Assembly (NCBI GenBank): GCA_963762545.1
Contig: CAVXLC010000002.1
Location: forward strand, 124,001-188,000
Length of the DNA: 64,000 bases
Direction: 5' to 3'
Source of the DNA: JABFSM01 sp963762545
Lineage (GTDB): Bacteria > Gemmatimonadota > Gemmatimonadetes > Gemmatimonadales > GWC2-71-9
The notes under the pieces are model-generated. The model saw only the letters and a program-made list of their open reading frames with translations. It had not been told where the DNA came from and made no database searches. Below, piece by piece: positions 32,149 through 41,164 of the stretch (positions are counted from its first letter, which is position 1; the number at the start of each line of letters is the position of its first letter). A program made the position numbers and the translations under genes.

Positions 32149-35097
32149 CTACTCGGGTCGCCGGGGGCTGAAGCCCATCTCCTCCAGGAACCGGAATCCC
32201 CCCGTGGGCAGGTCCTTGCGCCGCTCCGCGCGGGTCAGCACCAGCCGGTCCTTGGCGCGGGTCATTCCGACATAGAGCAGTCGCCGGGACTCCTGCACCT
32301 CCGCCTCGGGGGTGTCGCGGCCGTCCCGCGGAATCCCCGGCAGCTGCGCATCCTCGGCTCCCACGATGTACACCCGCGAAAACTCCAGCCCTTTGGTCGA
32401 GTGCAGGGTGAGCAGGTTCACCCGGAAGGCCAGATCGGGATCCTTCTCCGCGGCATCCGAACGCGACAGCGCGACCCGGTTGAGGAATTCGCGCAGCTGG
32501 TCCTGCAGCCCCGGCTCGACGGTGTCTTCCAGGAGGCGCCGGAGCCGGGCCATCGCGGCCGGATAGCGATCGTCCGCCGCCTTCACCGTGCGGTACTGTT
32601 CCAGCTTGCGCTGGCCGCCCAGCCGCCGGATGACCTCGTCGATGGTGGGCGCATCGAACGCCCCCGGCGCCGCGCGTTCCAGCCGATAGTGCTCCAGGCA
32701 GTCGCTGAACCGCCCCAGCGCAAACGCCCGGGCCACCTTCCAGAGCCCCTTGGCCTCCTCGTTGAGCCGCTTCGGGTCGGACAGCGCGAGTGCCAGTCCG
32801 AGATAGTCCAGCAGATGTACCAGCGCGGTCTTCCGCGCCCGCGCCAGCTTCTCGGCCTGCAGCCGGAGGAACACCAGCGCGAGCGCCCGGGCGTCCTCGC
32901 AGGCCCGGTGGGCCTGGGACAGATCGATGCCGAAGTGGTGCGCCAGATCTTCCAGTTTGCGGCTGCCGGGGTGAAGGTCCCGGGCCAGGGGCAGGGAATC
33001 GAAGGTCACGAACTCCCCGCCCTCGACCAGCTCGCCGCCCCGCCGGCGGAGGATGGGAAAATCGAACCCGTTCCCGTTGTGCGCCACGAGGATGTCGTCG
33101 CCGCAGAACCGCCGGAAGGCGGGCCAGACCGCGTCGAGCATCGGCTGGTCTCGCAGATCGTCGTCGCTGATGCCGTGGGTCCGCCGCGCTCCCTCGGTGA
33201 CCGGTACCCGGGGGCGGACCAGTTGCTGGTACTCATCCACCACGCGTCCCTCGCGGACCCGCACCGCGCCGAGCTCCACGATGTCGCAGGTGGCCGGGTC
33301 CTTGTCGGTGGTTTCGAGGTCCACCACCACGAAGTCCCGGAAGGCGTCCTGGAGCGCGCCGGCGTGGACCATCTGCAGCGCCTTGAACAGGCCGAGGCTG
33401 AGGCCCGATCGCCCCCCGTCGGTGGGGGCGATGACCAGGTCGTCGGGACCCGCCTGGCCGGCGCCCTCCAGATAGGCCACCGACGTGATACCGGCCCGCA
33501 GCAGGAGTCCGGAGAGGGCGAGCTCGAGGCCGCCCATCCGGGGGAGCCAGACCCGCCGCCGCCCGTGCAGCGCGCCGCCGAGCCGGGCGGCCAGCCCGAC
33601 GACCTCCGGGTCCGAGGCCGGGTCGGTCAGCTCGTCATGCCGGTCCTCCAGCACGGTTCGATATTCGCCGACCCGCTGAGACAGCAGGTCCTCTACCAGG
33701 CCGGCCAGGGTCGGATGCTTGCGGCCCAGGGCGGGGAGATTCTGCAGCGCGTAGTCGGCCCGGCGGAGCTTCTTGCCGTCTTCGTCGTCCTTGCCCCGTC
33801 GCCGGGCCTCGGTGCGCAGCCACGCCAGCGGCTCGGCCTTTCTCCGTTCCGCCTCCGACACGATGCCGGACCACAGGGTCGGAGGCAGGACCACCCGCGC
33901 GAACCCTTCCTGCCGCAGCGGATCGCCCGGCTCGGCGATGACCCGGAGGGCGGCCACCAGGTAGCGCACCACCGGGTCGTCCTGGAGCGCCCGTCCCGAG
34001 GCCATGCGGCAGGGAATCCCCGCGCGGATGAACTCGGCCTCCAGCGCGTCGCCGGTCTCGTGGCGCCGGTAGAGCACGCCGTATTCTCCCCAGGGGAGCG
34101 CGACGCGCGCCTGGTCGGCGACGAGGTCGGCCAGAATCCACCGGGACTCGGCATGCTCGTCCTCGAACCCGAGCACGCTCACCGGAAACTCGGATTCCCG
34201 CTCGGCCTTGAGGATCTTGGCGTCGAAGAGGCTGGGATTCTGCTGCAGCAAGCGCCGGGCGGACTCGAAGATCTGCCGGGCGGTGCGGCGGTTCTCGTCG
34301 AGCAGGATCGTGTCGGTGTGATCGAGCCGGAAATCGTTGGCGAACTGCACCAGCACCTGCGGATCGGCGCCGGTCCAGGAGAACACCGACTGCTCGTCGT
34401 CTCCCACCACGAACAGATTGCGGTGCTGCTCCGCCAGCCGGCGCACCATGGCGTACTGTTTCGGGGTCAGATCCTGGAACTCGTCCACCAGGATGTAGTC
34501 CCAGCGGCCCGCCACCAGGTCCCCGATTTCCCCGTCGGTGGTCAGCAGGTCCGCGGTCCGGACCACCAGGTCGTCGAAGTCGAGCAGGTTGCGGTGGTCG
34601 AGGTGGGCCCGATACTGGGCGTAGAGGCCCAGGTCGTCCGGGGTCAGGTCCACCCCGCGGGCGCGGTGCAGCCCGAATCGGGTCAGCAGCCATCCGCGCC
34701 GCCGTTCCCAGACGCCCAGCCGGCGCAGGACGTCCTTCTGGTATTCCTCGTCCGCAATCCCGAAGCCCCGCCGCGCGCCGACCCATTCCCCGTGTTCCCG
34801 CAGAATCTCGGCGCAGAGGGCGTGCAGCGTGCCGCCTTTGACGCCCTCGCCCCCGGCGCCCAGCGTCTTCCGGAGGCGATCCGCGATCTCCTGGGCCGCC
34901 TTGTTCGTGAAGGTCACCGCGCAGATCCGGGCCGGGTCGAAGCCCTGCTGCTCGATCAGGAACCGGATCCGCTCGATCAGGCAGAACGTCTTCCCGGCCC
35001 CGGGGCCCGCCAGCACCAGCACGGGGCCGAGGGGTGCCTCGATGGCCTGTCGCTGCCGGGCGGATGGGGTGAAGTCGGAAGGGACGGGGTCGGTCAC
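32149..35097 (-). CDS. UvrD-type helicase with inserted DnaQ-like 3'-5' exonuclease domain
   Basis: A 982-residue superfamily 1A helicase. The GTG at 35097 is chosen because it overlaps the stop of the upstream hydrolase (GTGA 35094-35097) and is followed at residue 30 by Walker A AGPGAGKT; the open frame continues upstream through that gene. Motifs: VTFTNKAA (Ia), ILVDEFQDL (II, about 204), GDDEQSVFSWTGAD (III), LDENRRT (IV), then an insertion, and HSTKGLEFSRVYIVG (V, about 892) and LLYVGMTRAKDRL (VI, about 935). The insertion (about 585-745) is a DEDDh exonuclease: DLETT, VAHNGNGFDF and HRACEDARAL supply Asp, Glu, Asp, His and Asp. One protein could thus unwind and degrade 3' ends. It is convergent with the Ku-DUF72 operon. 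Confidence 0.92.
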   Translation of the reverse strand: MTDPVPSDFTPSARQRQAIEAPLGPVLVLAGPGAGKTFCLIERIRFLIEQQGFDPARICAVTFTNKAAQEIADRLRKTLGAGGEGVKGGTLHALCAEILREHGEWVGARRGFGIADEEYQKDVLRRLGVWERRRGWLLTRFGLHRARGVDLTPDDLGLYAQYRAHLDHRNLLDFDDLVVRTADLLTTDGEIGDLVAGRWDYILVDEFQDLTPKQYAMVRRLAEQHRNLFVVGDDEQSVFSWTGADPQVLVQFANDFRLDHTDTILLDENRRTARQIFESARRLLQQNPSLFDAKILKAERESEFPVSVLGFEDEHAESRWILADLVADQARVALPWGEYGVLYRRHETGDALEAEFIRAGIPCRMASGRALQDDPVVRYLVAALRVIAEPGDPLRQEGFARVVLPPTLWSGIVSEAERRKAEPLAWLRTEARRRGKDDEDGKKLRRADYALQNLPALGRKHPTLAGLVEDLLSQRVGEYRTVLEDRHDELTDPASDPEVVGLAARLGGALHGRRRVWLPRMGGLELALSGLLLRAGITSVAYLEGAGQAGPDDLVIAPTDGGRSGLSLGLFKALQMVHAGALQDAFRDFVVVDLETTDKDPATCDIVELGAVRVREGRVVDEYQQLVRPRVPVTEGARRTHGISDDDLRDQPMLDAVWPAFRRFCGDDILVAHNGNGFDFPILRRRGGELVEGGEFVTFDSLPLARDLHPGSRKLEDLAHHFGIDLSQAHRACEDARALALVFLRLQAEKLARARKTALVHLLDYLGLALALSDPKRLNEEAKGLWKVARAFALGRFSDCLEHYRLERAAPGAFDAPTIDEVIRRLGGQRKLEQYRTVKAADDRYPAAMARLRRLLEDTVEPGLQDQLREFLNRVALSRSDAAEKDPDLAFRVNLLTLHSTKGLEFSRVYIVGAEDAQLPGIPRDGRDTPEAEVQESRRLLYVGMTRAKDRLVLTRAERRKDLPTGGFRFLEEMGFSPRRPE

Positions 35098-35720
35098 TGC
35101 GCGGTCAGCGATGCGCCGAATTCGGCGATCCGGTCCGCCACCTCGGCCATCACCTGCTCCGCGGTGCGGCCGGCTCGCTTGCGGACTTTGAACGAGTGAT
35201 CCCCATCGTCGATCAGGTGCAGGGTGGCGCGGCGCCCCAGTTTTCGGCAGACGCCCTCGAGCAGCTCGAGCTCGGCGAACTCGTCCCGCGTCCCCTGGAG
35301 AAACAGCATCGGGATCTGGATCTGGAACAGGTGCTCCGCCCGGGTGACCGACGGCTTGCCCGGGGGATGCAGCGGAAACCCCAGAAAGGCGAGCCCGCGA
35401 ACTCCCTCGAGGGGAGCCTCGGCCTGGGCGGTGCTGGTCATCCGCCCCCCGAAGGACTTTCCTCCCGCAAGAAGCGGCAACCCGGGCCACTCGGCGCGCG
35501 CCCGGCCGACCGCCTCCCGCACCCGCGCCGCCGCGACCGCGGGAGGGTCCGGCCGGCTCTTGTGCGCTTCCATGTAGGCGAATTCGTAACGGAGCGTGGC
35601 CACACCCCGGTCACCCAGCGCCCGGGCGATGCCCTCGAGGAAGGGATGGCGCATACCGGCCCCCGCTCCATGAGCCAGGACGTAGCCAAACCGGGGGTGT
35701 GAGGGAGCCAGGGGAAGCAT
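35094..35720 (-). CDS. alpha/beta hydrolase of the dienelactone-hydrolase-like group
   Basis: An ATG at 35720 gives 208 residues; a TTG at 35747 in the same frame is possible but has no better ribosome site. The fold signature is clear: FGYVLAHGAGAGM (oxyanion strand), nucleophile elbow GGKSFGG (Ser in G-K-S-F-G), LFLQGTRDEF (acid Asp) and IDDGDHSF (His). Proteins of this type (KAN/TEX30-like) hydrolyse small esters or have no known substrate. The stop overlaps the GTG of the helicase gene, so the two are coupled, an odd pairing. A 32-codon membrane ORF lies just upstream on the same strand. Confidence 0.85.
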   Translation of the reverse strand: MLPLAPSHPRFGYVLAHGAGAGMRHPFLEGIARALGDRGVATLRYEFAYMEAHKSRPDPPAVAAARVREAVGRARAEWPGLPLLAGGKSFGGRMTSTAQAEAPLEGVRGLAFLGFPLHPPGKPSVTRAEHLFQIQIPMLFLQGTRDEFAELELLEGVCRKLGRRATLHLIDDGDHSFKVRKRAGRTAEQVMAEVADRIAEFGASLTAQ

Positions 35721-35767
35721 GAAGCGCCAGATGGAGATGCCCTGCAATGTACACGGCGCCTGGGCCG

Positions 35768-35866
35768 CTAGTTCCGCCTCCGTTTGAGCAGATCCACCAG
35801 ACAGAGCGCAACCAGCCCGGCGGCGAGCAGGGTCATCGAGGCCGTGAGAGGGTCGACGTGCAGCAT
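35768..35866 (-). CDS. 32-residue single-helix membrane protein
   Basis: The ATG at 35866 has AGAGG six bases upstream. The peptide has a hydrophilic start (MLHVDPLTAS), one hydrophobic helix (MTLLAAGLVALCLVDLL) and a positively charged end (KRRRN), the positive-inside pattern of a small inner-membrane protein with its C terminus in the cytoplasm. Size and topology recall KdpF-type or stress-induced small membrane proteins, but no sequence match is claimed. It is too short for standard gene calling. It lies 48 bases upstream of the hydrolase start on the same strand and directly downstream of an AT-rich region. Confidence 0.5.
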   Translation of the reverse strand: MLHVDPLTASMTLLAAGLVALCLVDLLKRRRN

Positions 35867-35869
35867 GGA

Positions 35870-36012
35870 TCGCCTCTTGTGGTAATTGTCAGGATCACGA
35901 CACCGACAAGAGGAATTTCCGTGCCAGTATGCTATATAAGCTATCTATTGTAATTACAGCATCTTAAGTATTTGTCGGTAGCTCAGGACTGCCGGTTTTT
36001 CCAAGTCCATAC
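35870..36012. other. AT-rich intergenic block with inverted repeats
   Basis: This 140-base block is strikingly AT-rich against its surroundings. It holds an 8-base inverted repeat CCTCTTGT (35873-35880) / ACAAGAGG (35906-35913) with a 25-base loop, a perfect palindrome TGTAATTACA (35949-35958) and CTTAAG, plus a TATATA. The left repeat contains the ribosome site of the small membrane ORF. It most likely holds the promoter of the small ORF-hydrolase-helicase operon. Confidence 0.5.
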
Positions 36013-36015
36013 CGC

Positions 36016-36789
36016 TCATTTCTTCAACAGTTGATTCAGCATCGCGGCAAGTCGGATCCCGGCCTGGGCCAGTCGCTGCTCTGCGCGGGGCAGGTTCTCC
36101 GTGGCGTACTCCCCCCCCAGTTCGGGTGGGGACGGAATGCCGTAGACATGGTCCCGCGAGAGGGCGTGGCTCTCCGCCGCCCAATCGGCGGGCGACCCGG
36201 TGGCTACTTCCTTTCGATTCATTCCCTTGGCGGTCTTCCGGAGCCGTCCCAGCCAGTCGTCTTCATTGAGGCCCGCGGAGCTGATCAGGTAGGTGTCCCA
36301 GACCGAGTGGAGATTCGCCGGCTGGCCCTGCCAGGTCACCTTCACGTCGTTCCCGCCCCGGTCGTTCCGTTCCCCGACGTGGAGCGGCTGGTGCAGATCT
36401 CCGACGAAGTGAATCAGGAACCGGAGGGCCTCGGCCCGCTCGGCGTCCGGCCGGTGCCGGTCGGCGAGGACCTTGGCATACTGGTCGATCGCCCTCAGGA
36501 CGCAGCCTTCGGGTGGGCAGAACCGGGCCCACCCCTCGAAGCTCGAATCCACCGGCACGTCGATAAAGTGCCAGGGAAAGGTCTCCGGCCGCGCACTGCG
36601 GATGCTGTCGGCCCAGGTCGAGACATCGGCGAGGCTGGCGCCGTCGAGGAGGCGGGCGATCTCCTTGCGGGCATCGCTCGAGAGGTAGTCCATCGCCAGG
36701 CGCGCGGTCAGCCGGTGTCCGAGGGTGCTCCAGGCCAGGACGGGTGCGGGGAGGAGCAGGAGCAGGACCGTGATCGCGAAGCGGCGCAT
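36016..36789 (-). CDS. S1/P1-type zinc nuclease, exported
   Basis: A 257-residue S1/P1 nuclease. After the signal peptide (cleavage after PAPVLA) the mature protein starts with Trp, whose N-terminal amine is a zinc ligand in this family, followed by STLGHRLTARLA (His). Further ligands are visible: STWADSIR, FPWHFIDVP, IHFVGDLHQPLHVG, GGNDVKV and NLHSVWDTYL. Three zinc ions cleave single-stranded DNA or RNA and 3'-phosphates outside the cytoplasm, probably for nutrient salvage. No Shine-Dalgarno precedes the ATG, and a strong terminator hairpin ends only 23 bases before it, so expression may depend on read-through. Disulphide Cys (RFCPPEGC) are present. Confidence 0.93.
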   Translation of the reverse strand: MRRFAITVLLLLLPAPVLAWSTLGHRLTARLAMDYLSSDARKEIARLLDGASLADVSTWADSIRSARPETFPWHFIDVPVDSSFEGWARFCPPEGCVLRAIDQYAKVLADRHRPDAERAEALRFLIHFVGDLHQPLHVGERNDRGGNDVKVTWQGQPANLHSVWDTYLISSAGLNEDDWLGRLRKTAKGMNRKEVATGSPADWAAESHALSRDHVYGIPSPPELGGEYATENLPRAEQRLAQAGIRLAAMLNQLLKK

Positions 36790-36812
36790 GGGGAAGGGGG
36801 TTGGAGATGGTG

Positions 36813-36851
36813 AAATAAAAGCGGGGGTGGCCCCGGTCGGGCCACCCCCGC
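36813..36851 (-). terminator. rho-independent terminator
   Basis: A 13-bp GC-rich stem (36821-36833 with 36839-36851) and 5-base loop is followed on the minus strand by TTTTATTT (complement of 36813-36820). It lies about 20 bases after the stop of the coiled-coil lipoprotein gene and just before the start of the S1/P1 nuclease gene on the same strand. Confidence 0.9.
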
Positions 36852-36872
36852 CTCCATTGCACTTCGCTGTGC

Positions 36873-37790
36873 TTAGCGCTCGACCAGGATCAGGAACCGG
36901 GCCTGTCCCCAGAACCGCTCGGGCGAGCTGATCTGGAGGGCGCCCTTGATCCGGTTCTTCGCATCCAGCGGAATGTTGCTGTACGCGATGTTCTGGTTGG
37001 TGACCAGCTGATACTCCTTCGCGGGATCGGGAAGCTTGATCTCCGTGAGGTTCCGGCGGTCCACCATGGTGAACCCGGCAGGATCGAGGTTGGGCCCCGG
37101 CTTGAGGACTTCACCGGTGCGGGTGAAGATCAGGAAGCGCGTGCCGCCCTCTTCCGTGATGATGCCCTTGTCCTTCAGGTCCTTGCGGGTCCCGATGACG
37201 TAGTACACCGTGTTTTCACGGGTGGTGACCGCCGACACGGTATCGGTCAGCACGGCCTTTTCCTCGCTCAGCGTCGCCACCTGCTGCTTGGTGCCGGTCA
37301 GATCGGCCTCCAGCGTGGCGATGGTGTTCTTCTGGCTCTCGAGAGTGGCCTGGAGCCCGTCGATCGTGGCCTGCAGGTCCGCGAGGGTGCTCTTCAGGCT
37401 GTCCGACTCCGACGTCAGCTGCTTGAGCCGCTTCTGGCTGGCCGCGAGGCGGGACTCGTTGCCCTTGAGCCGCGCAGTCAGGTCCTGCACCCGCTTGAGC
37501 ACCATCGCCCGGTCGTTCGTGGCCATACCCTCGCCGCCCACCACCGGCTCGACCGGCTTGCGGGTGTTGGAAACCTTGAGGATTTCCGTGTTGATGTCGG
37601 AGAGGAGTCGCGTGGTTTCCGCGAGGTCCCGGACCAGGCTGTCCTTCGCGGCGGCCACGGTGGTCATCTGCTCCACCTGGGTCCGGAAGTACTGGGACGA
37701 ATCCGCCGGGATCCGCTGCGCCACTTGCCCCTCCTGGGAACAGGCGGCGGCGAGCAGGGCCAGCGGGAGTACTGCAGACCATTTCTTCAT
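36873..37790 (-). CDS. coiled-coil lipoprotein
   Basis: The ATG at 37790 (AGGA nine bases upstream) starts a 305-residue protein with a lipoprotein signal (LALLAAACS, Cys at 17). Residues about 55-180 form long heptad-rich coiled coil (LTARLKGNESRLAASQKRLK, LADLQATIDGLQATLESQ). A C-terminal globular domain (about 195-305) follows with VYYVIGTRKDLKDKGIITEE and ERFWGQARFLILVER. This architecture is typical of Bacteroidetes-like and Gemmatimonadota Cbp1-type periplasmic lipoproteins of unknown role. It ends in a strong terminator and is divergent from the TonB-dependent receptor, whose start is 243 bases away. Confidence 0.8.
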   Translation of the reverse strand: MKKWSAVLPLALLAAACSQEGQVAQRIPADSSQYFRTQVEQMTTVAAAKDSLVRDLAETTRLLSDINTEILKVSNTRKPVEPVVGGEGMATNDRAMVLKRVQDLTARLKGNESRLAASQKRLKQLTSESDSLKSTLADLQATIDGLQATLESQKNTIATLEADLTGTKQQVATLSEEKAVLTDTVSAVTTRENTVYYVIGTRKDLKDKGIITEEGGTRFLIFTRTGEVLKPGPNLDPAGFTMVDRRNLTEIKLPDPAKEYQLVTNQNIAYSNIPLDAKNRIKGALQISSPERFWGQARFLILVER

Positions 37791-38033
37791 GCTTGGCTTC
37801 CTTTCGGAACTGGGGTCCTGGAAGGCCGACACTCCCCCCGAGCGCCTGGCGCCAGATGACCCTGAAAAGTTCACCTTATGGCTCTTCAATGCCAAGGGGA
37901 CGACCGGGGCCGGACGCCGTTGCACACCTTGCCGTGCCACGCTCCCCGAACAAGAGCCGTATATTCAGCCAGGGTCCCGGCCCCGTGGACCGGCCGTTCG
38001 CCGTTCAGAGTATCTCCGACGAGGTACTTCCGT

Positions 38034-40877
38034 ATGGCTCGCGCTCTCCGGACCGTGTCGCTCGCATTGGTGCTGGCGCTGGCGACGGTGGCATCCGCGG
38101 CGGCCCAGTCGGGTACGCTCACGGGCAAGGTGACCCTGTCCGACGGTCGCCCGCTCGCCGGCGCGGTCGTGACGGTGCTCAACCCCAACGGGGTGGAGGC
38201 CGCCAGGGCCAGTAGCCGGGCCGACGGCACCTTCCGCGTCCCCGGGCTGGCGCCGGGGTCGTACACCGTCCGGGTCTCGTCAATCGGGTACACGGTGCGC
38301 GAGTTTGCCGGCACCACCATCTCGGCCGGCGGCACCGCCACGATCGATGCGGCGCTGGAGCAGCAGCCGGCCCGGCTCGAAGAGGTCTCGGTGACGGTGG
38401 TCTCGAAGGCGCCGGAAAAGGTGACCGAGGCACCCGCGGCGGTGTTCGCGATAACCCGGACCGAGATCGCCGAGCGGCCGGCCCTCACCGTGATGGACCA
38501 CCTCAAGAGCGTGCCCGGGGTGGACATTTCCACCGGTGGCCTGGTGCAGTCGAACGTGGTGGCCCGGGGCTTCAACAACATCTTCTCCGGAGCGCTGCTC
38601 ACCCTGATCGACTACCGCTACGCGGCGGTACCGTCGCTCCGGGTGAACGTCGCGAGCTTCTTCCCGACCACCAACGAGGACATCGAGAAGATCGAGTTCG
38701 TGCTGGGGCCGGGGGCGGCGCTGTACGGACCGAACTCGGCCAATGGTGTGCTCAACATCATCACCCGGTCGCCCTTTACCTCCACCGGGACCACGCTGTC
38801 GTTCGAGGGCGGCGGCCGCGCGGGGTCCAACTACGACTCGGGCACCAGCACGCTCACCGACAACGGCGCGGGGATCTGGCGGGTGACCGGGCGCCATGCC
38901 ATGCGGCTGGGCAGCAAGGTGGCGTTCAAGGTGTCGGGGAACTACCTCAAGGGTACCGAATGGCGCTTCCGGGATCCCGCCGAGCCGGCCAACCTCGATG
39001 CCACCAAGCCGGGGCTCGGCCTTCCCGCCGGCCGCTGCAACACCAGCACCGGGTGCCGCGACTTCAACCTGGAGCAGTACGGCGGGGAAGCCCGGGTGGA
39101 TGTCCGGCCCGATCCCAACAGCGAGATCATCGCCACCTACGGGATGACCAATGCCAAGAGCCTGATCGAGTACACCGGCATCGGCGCCGGCCAGGCCAAG
39201 GACTGGAAGTACTCGGCGGCCCAGCTCCGGTTCCGCTACAAGCGCTTCTTCGTGCAGGGATTCGGCAACTTCAGCAACGCCGGCGGCACCTTCCTGCTCC
39301 GGGACGGGAGTCCGATTCAGGACAGCTCCCGGGTCTGGTCGGCGCAATTCCAGCACGGGTTCGACCTGGGCACCCGGGAGACCCTGCTCTACGGCGCCGA
39401 CTACATCTACACCGACGCCCGCACCGGCGGCACCATCAACGGCCGCAACGAGGCGGACGACAACATCAAGGAAATCGGCGGGTACGTGCACTCGGTGACC
39501 CACCTGAGCTCGAAGCTCGACTTCGTCGGCGCGCTGCGGCTCGACAAGCACAGCCGCCTGGCCTCGGCGGTGCTCTCGCCCCGCGCGGCGCTGGTGTACA
39601 AGCCGAAGGAGAACCAGTCGTTCCGCTTCACCTTCAATCGCGCCTTCTCGACGCCGAGCGACAACAACCTGTTCCTGGACATCATCGCCGGCCGGCTTCC
39701 GCTCAGCCCGACCATCGGCTACAACGTGCGCGCGCTGGGCGTGCCCAAGGACGGCTTCCAGTTCCGCGCCAACGGCGGCTGCGCCGGCGGGGCGGGGAAC
39801 AACCTCTGCATGCGCACGCCGTTCAACGAGGCGGCCGGCCTGCTGCCGGCCAACGCGGCCCTGCTCTGGTCGGCGGCGGTGCAGGCGGTGTCCGCCGCCG
39901 CCGGGCCTGACCTGACCGCGCTGATGCTGGCCCATGCGCCGACCAACCAGATCAGCACCCAGCTGCGGCTGCTCAATCCGACCACCCAGCAGTTCATCGA
40001 CGTGACCAATCCGTCCAGCCAGGTGCGGGACATTGCCGCCCTGCAGCCCACCATCAGCCACCAGCTCGAGCTGGGCTACAAGGCGCTGATCGGCAACCGG
40101 TTCCAGATCTCGGTGGACGGCTGGTACGAGCACAAGCGCAACTTCACCGGGCCGCTGATCGTCGAATCACCCTCGGTGTTCCTGAATACCAGCGAGACCG
40201 TGACCTATCTCACCGCGCTCTTCACCCAGGCCGGCGTGCCCAATCCGGCCCAGACCGCCGGAGCGATCGCCCTCGGTATGGGGGGTCTCTCGGGAGGCAC
40301 GGCCGCGGCCCACACGACCGGCGTTCCCCTCGGGACGGTCGTGCCCAACACGTCGCCGCTCAACGACAAGTCGGACATTTTCCTGACCTATCGCAACTTC
40401 GGCAAGGTGGAGCTGTGGGGCGCCGACCTCGCCCTGGACATGGTGTTCGGGAAGCACCTCTCGCTGGCGGGCAGCTACTCTTTCGTGAACAAGGACTTCT
40501 TCCCCAAGGCCGATCTGGAAAACGCCCCCACCGACATCGCGCTCAACGCCTCCAAGAGCAAGGGCTCGATGACCGCCGCGTGGAGGGATGACCAGAACGG
40601 CTGGAGCCTGGAGGGCCGGATGCGCGCGATGAAGGGATTCCCGGTCAACTCGGGTGTCTATGTGAGCGCCCCCGACCCCAGCGACCCGACCAGGCTGCTC
40701 CCGACCGATTCGTACGCGGTCGTCGACGTCCAGGGCACCTGGCGCCCCCCGATCGGCTCCCGGAACCTGCTGTTCTCCGCCAATGTCCAGGACCTGCTCA
40801 ACAAGCACTACGCGACATTCGTGGGCGTGCCCAGGATGGGCCGGGTGCTGCTCACGAAGCTGACCTACACGTTCTAG
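38034..40877 (+). CDS. TonB-dependent outer-membrane receptor with carboxypeptidase-regulatory-like N domain
   Basis: The ATG at 38034, with GAGGT about nine bases upstream, begins a signal peptide ending AAAQS. The 947-residue product then has a CarboxypepD_reg-like beta-sandwich (about 27-105, GTLTGKVTLSDGRPLAGAVV), a plug domain (about 118-235; VFAITRTEIAERPALTVMDH, LGPGAALYGPNSANGVLNII) and a 22-strand beta barrel ending in Phe (LLTKLTYTF). It should import a substrate larger than porins allow, energised by TonB. The barrel has a Cys pair (CNTSTGCRD) and long loops with GGCAGGAGNNLC; the ligand is not predictable. Neighbours, a coiled-coil lipoprotein and a Cys peptidase, do not point to siderophore use. 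Confidence 0.93.
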   Translation: MARALRTVSLALVLALATVASAAAQSGTLTGKVTLSDGRPLAGAVVTVLNPNGVEAARASSRADGTFRVPGLAPGSYTVRVSSIGYTVREFAGTTISAGGTATIDAALEQQPARLEEVSVTVVSKAPEKVTEAPAAVFAITRTEIAERPALTVMDHLKSVPGVDISTGGLVQSNVVARGFNNIFSGALLTLIDYRYAAVPSLRVNVASFFPTTNEDIEKIEFVLGPGAALYGPNSANGVLNIITRSPFTSTGTTLSFEGGGRAGSNYDSGTSTLTDNGAGIWRVTGRHAMRLGSKVAFKVSGNYLKGTEWRFRDPAEPANLDATKPGLGLPAGRCNTSTGCRDFNLEQYGGEARVDVRPDPNSEIIATYGMTNAKSLIEYTGIGAGQAKDWKYSAAQLRFRYKRFFVQGFGNFSNAGGTFLLRDGSPIQDSSRVWSAQFQHGFDLGTRETLLYGADYIYTDARTGGTINGRNEADDNIKEIGGYVHSVTHLSSKLDFVGALRLDKHSRLASAVLSPRAALVYKPKENQSFRFTFNRAFSTPSDNNLFLDIIAGRLPLSPTIGYNVRALGVPKDGFQFRANGGCAGGAGNNLCMRTPFNEAAGLLPANAALLWSAAVQAVSAAAGPDLTALMLAHAPTNQISTQLRLLNPTTQQFIDVTNPSSQVRDIAALQPTISHQLELGYKALIGNRFQISVDGWYEHKRNFTGPLIVESPSVFLNTSETVTYLTALFTQAGVPNPAQTAGAIALGMGGLSGGTAAAHTTGVPLGTVVPNTSPLNDKSDIFLTYRNFGKVELWGADLALDMVFGKHLSLAGSYSFVNKDFFPKADLENAPTDIALNASKSKGSMTAAWRDDQNGWSLEGRMRAMKGFPVNSGVYVSAPDPSDPTRLLPTDSYAVVDVQGTWRPPIGSRNLLFSANVQDLLNKHYATFVGVPRMGRVLLTKLTYTF

Positions 40878-41164
40878 AGGCCTCTTTGCCTCTCCCCCAT
40901 GACGCGCCGAGGGACCGCTCTCGGCCGAGGGCCGGCACGACGCCCGGGGGCTGACGCTCCGAGTCATGCGGGGCCGCCGGTTTGCCTTCCGGGCCACGGC
41001 GATTCTGTTCGCCGGCGAGCCCGGGGCCTGGGGAACCTCATCCTGGCGCACCCGGTGACCAATGCGTGCTTTGTCGGGCTATGTGATGATTGCGGGGAGA
41101 TGCGAATACTGGTGAGCTACCGACCTGCCGACCTGCCGTCCTCCCGTCCTCCCGTCCTCCCGTC
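40878..41164. other. 287-base gap between the receptor and NlpC/P60 genes
   Basis: No convincing gene. A weak hairpin AGAGGC/GCCTCT spans the receptor stop (40876-40893) without a U-tract. The right end is occupied by the octamer array that follows the NlpC/P60 stop. Confidence 0.4.

Noticed and set aside
32401..35199. Long plus-strand frame opposite the helicase
   Set aside because: No motifs; mirror of the high-GC third positions of the helicase gene.
40876..40893. Terminator of the TonB-dependent receptor gene
   Set aside because: The stem is only six pairs, overlaps the stop codon and has no U-tract.
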